Shown piece by piece: positions 22,537 to 23,733 of a DNA stretch of 23,733 bases. Every line of letters begins with the position of its first letter. Within the stretch, counting starts at the first letter, position 1. Origin of the DNA: an uncultured Anaerovibrio sp. (GTDB lineage Bacteria > Bacillota > Negativicutes > Selenomonadales > Selenomonadaceae); assembly GCA_934203205.1 (NCBI GenBank), contig CAKPYV010000034.1:1-23733 (forward strand). Direction: 5' to 3'. A program made the translations under genes and the position numbers. Under the pieces are notes generated by a model, which was not told where the DNA came from, searched no databases, and saw only the letters and a list, made by a program, of their open reading frames with translations.

Positions 22537-23628
22537 ATGGGTAAATTTGATTGGCAGCAGCAACTGGAACAGCGTCGCCGACGTACTCGCTATGAACGCG
22601 TTGGCGTTCTATTGCTGTTGGTATTTGTATTAGGCTTTGGTCTGTGGCGTTTTTTTTATGCTGATTCTCCGGAATATGCCTTGGAGCAGCTGCAGCAGGC
22701 CCTCAAAAACCATGATACTAAGGCACTGCAGGAATATTGCAGCTTAGAGGATGTCAGCGGACAGGCCTACGATGACCTTACCAGAGATATGTTTGCCCAA
22801 GATGACAATCTTTCCAATGATACCAAGGTGATGTTTGAGCAGTTCTACATCAAAATCAAGCCCCAGGTGGTAAGAGATACCATCCAGCTTCTTTTGGCCT
22901 ATGCCGACAAGGGCAGCTGGCAGAACCCCTCTGATGACAATCTTCTCAAGGGACGACAGCTGGGTATGGATTATGAATATCTGATTGAGCGTTCTCAGCT
23001 AAGAAATACCACCATTGTAAAAATAGACAAAATAGACCGCAATAAGGATACTGCTTTGGCCAAGATACAGGTTAAGGATGATTATACCAACACCCTTTTT
23101 ACTCTGAATCTCCTTATGAATAAGACTGAGGAGGGCTGGAAGGTAGTTCGGATTGTTAACTATCGTGATTATCTGGATTTTGTTACCCCGATTCAGACTT
23201 CTGGTCTGCTGGCCTACAAGCGGGCGACTGAGGATATTATTGACAAGTATAATGATATTCTGGATACCCAGCAAACCAGATTCAATCAGCTGACTGCTAC
23301 CTCTGATGGCCGTTTGTCCGCTAGTCAGCGCAGCAAACTGGCTGATTATATCAAATCTGATATTATACCGGCTCTGGAAAAACGGCAGCAGGAGCTGGAT
23401 GCTATTCCACCTAGAGATGGTGCCCAGTATCTACAAGCTCTAAGAGCAGAGGAAACCAAGATGTCTATTGCCCAGTGGCAGCATTTCCTAACAGGTATTC
23501 AGGATGACAATCTATCTGAGCTGAATACGGCCAATGCCTTTCATAAGAAAGCTCTGGATTTGCAGCATCGCATTGATGACGTTAGCAAAAATACAGCTAT
23601 TACCAAAATGCCTCAAAGCATTCCTTAA
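22537..23628 (+). CDS. Membrane-anchored protein of unknown function
   Basis: A 363-residue protein. A short, very basic cytoplasmic N-terminus (EQRRRRTRYER, about 11-21) precedes one transmembrane helix (VGVLLLLVFVLGFGLWRFF, 22-40). The rest, about 320 residues, should be outside the membrane. The first part after the anchor (SPEYALEQLQQALKNHD, 44-60) resembles DUF2939-like modules, in which SPxYAL and a helix pair precede a small alpha+beta unit, and a second beta-rich stretch (IVKIDKIDRNKDTALAKIQV) follows. From about 240 onward it looks like a long helical, possibly coiled-coil region. No catalytic motif was recognised. The start at 22537 has AGAAGGG 9 bp upstream. It diverges from flagellin and shares the 237-bp intergenic region, but has a housekeeping promoter, so a flagellar role is not implied. 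Confidence 0.75.
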   Translation: MGKFDWQQQLEQRRRRTRYERVGVLLLLVFVLGFGLWRFFYADSPEYALEQLQQALKNHDTKALQEYCSLEDVSGQAYDDLTRDMFAQDDNLSNDTKVMFEQFYIKIKPQVVRDTIQLLLAYADKGSWQNPSDDNLLKGRQLGMDYEYLIERSQLRNTTIVKIDKIDRNKDTALAKIQVKDDYTNTLFTLNLLMNKTEEGWKVVRIVNYRDYLDFVTPIQTSGLLAYKRATEDIIDKYNDILDTQQTRFNQLTATSDGRLSASQRSKLADYIKSDIIPALEKRQQELDAIPPRDGAQYLQALRAEETKMSIAQWQHFLTGIQDDNLSELNTANAFHKKALDLQHRIDDVSKNTAITKMPQSIP

Positions 23629-23733
23629 GTAGTTGATGATATAAATTCTGATTTACCGCTTTGCCTATCTCCTAAAATATTGTAAATGAAAGTCGTTATG
23701 TCGGTGGGTTCTCGAAATACAGCCTGCGGTCAT
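23629..23733. other. Right edge, no feature seen
   Basis: AT-rich non-coding sequence after the last gene; no terminator hairpin or start of another gene was recognised before the window ends. Confidence 0.5.

Overview
The window looks like the chromosome of a strictly anaerobic, motile Firmicute, most probably a Negativicute (Selenomonas/Anaerovibrio-like). This is an inference from gene content: a class III fructose-1,6-bisphosphatase, oxygen-sensitive radical SAM enzymes including an anaerobic ribonucleotide reductase activase, a flagellin, strong AGGAGG-type ribosome binding sites, and an LtaS/OpgB-type envelope sulfatase. No rRNA, tRNA, CRISPR array or intact transposase gene was seen.

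Layout. Positions 1-486 hold a broken, highly structured stretch that resembles the 3' end of an IS200/IS605-type tnpB with its omega-RNA-like right end. A plus-strand pair follows: a small cupin (487-828) and a five-PAS hybrid histidine kinase (862-4053), closed by a bidirectional terminator. From 4127 to 22299 every gene lies on the minus strand. In order of coordinate these are: an exported protein with a RelA/SpoT-like synthetase fold; nrdG and, upstream of it in the same operon, a 95-residue protein carrying only an NrdD-type glycyl-radical tail, under a promoter with two NrdR boxes; an exported NlpC/P60 peptidase; a 750-bp gene-free region with eight DnaA boxes; threonine ammonia-lyase; a soluble PocR-domain chemoreceptor; a coupled deoR - LtaS-like sulfatase - radical SAM operon (transcribed in that order); a ClC transporter; rpsF-rpsR without ssb between them; an fbp - HAD phosphatase - phosphohexomutase operon; and a flagellin. 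A divergent membrane-anchored protein of unknown function (22537-23628) ends the window.

How the genes fit together. fbp, the beta-PGM-like HAD phosphatase and the phosphohexomutase form a gluconeogenesis/sugar-phosphate unit that could supply envelope precursors. The nrd pair is a dNTP-supply unit under NrdR control. The flagellin has a sigma-28-type promoter and a leader with a near-consensus CsrA site plus a second core over the Shine-Dalgarno. The PocR chemoreceptor is a cytoplasmic motility or metabolism sensor.

The most unusual items are the exported RelA/SpoT-like protein, whose ribosome binding site is locked in a hairpin; the dense DnaA-box cluster with no dnaA gene nearby; the free-standing glycyl-radical tail; and the omega-RNA-like left edge. 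All functional statements rest on reading motifs by eye. No database search was possible.
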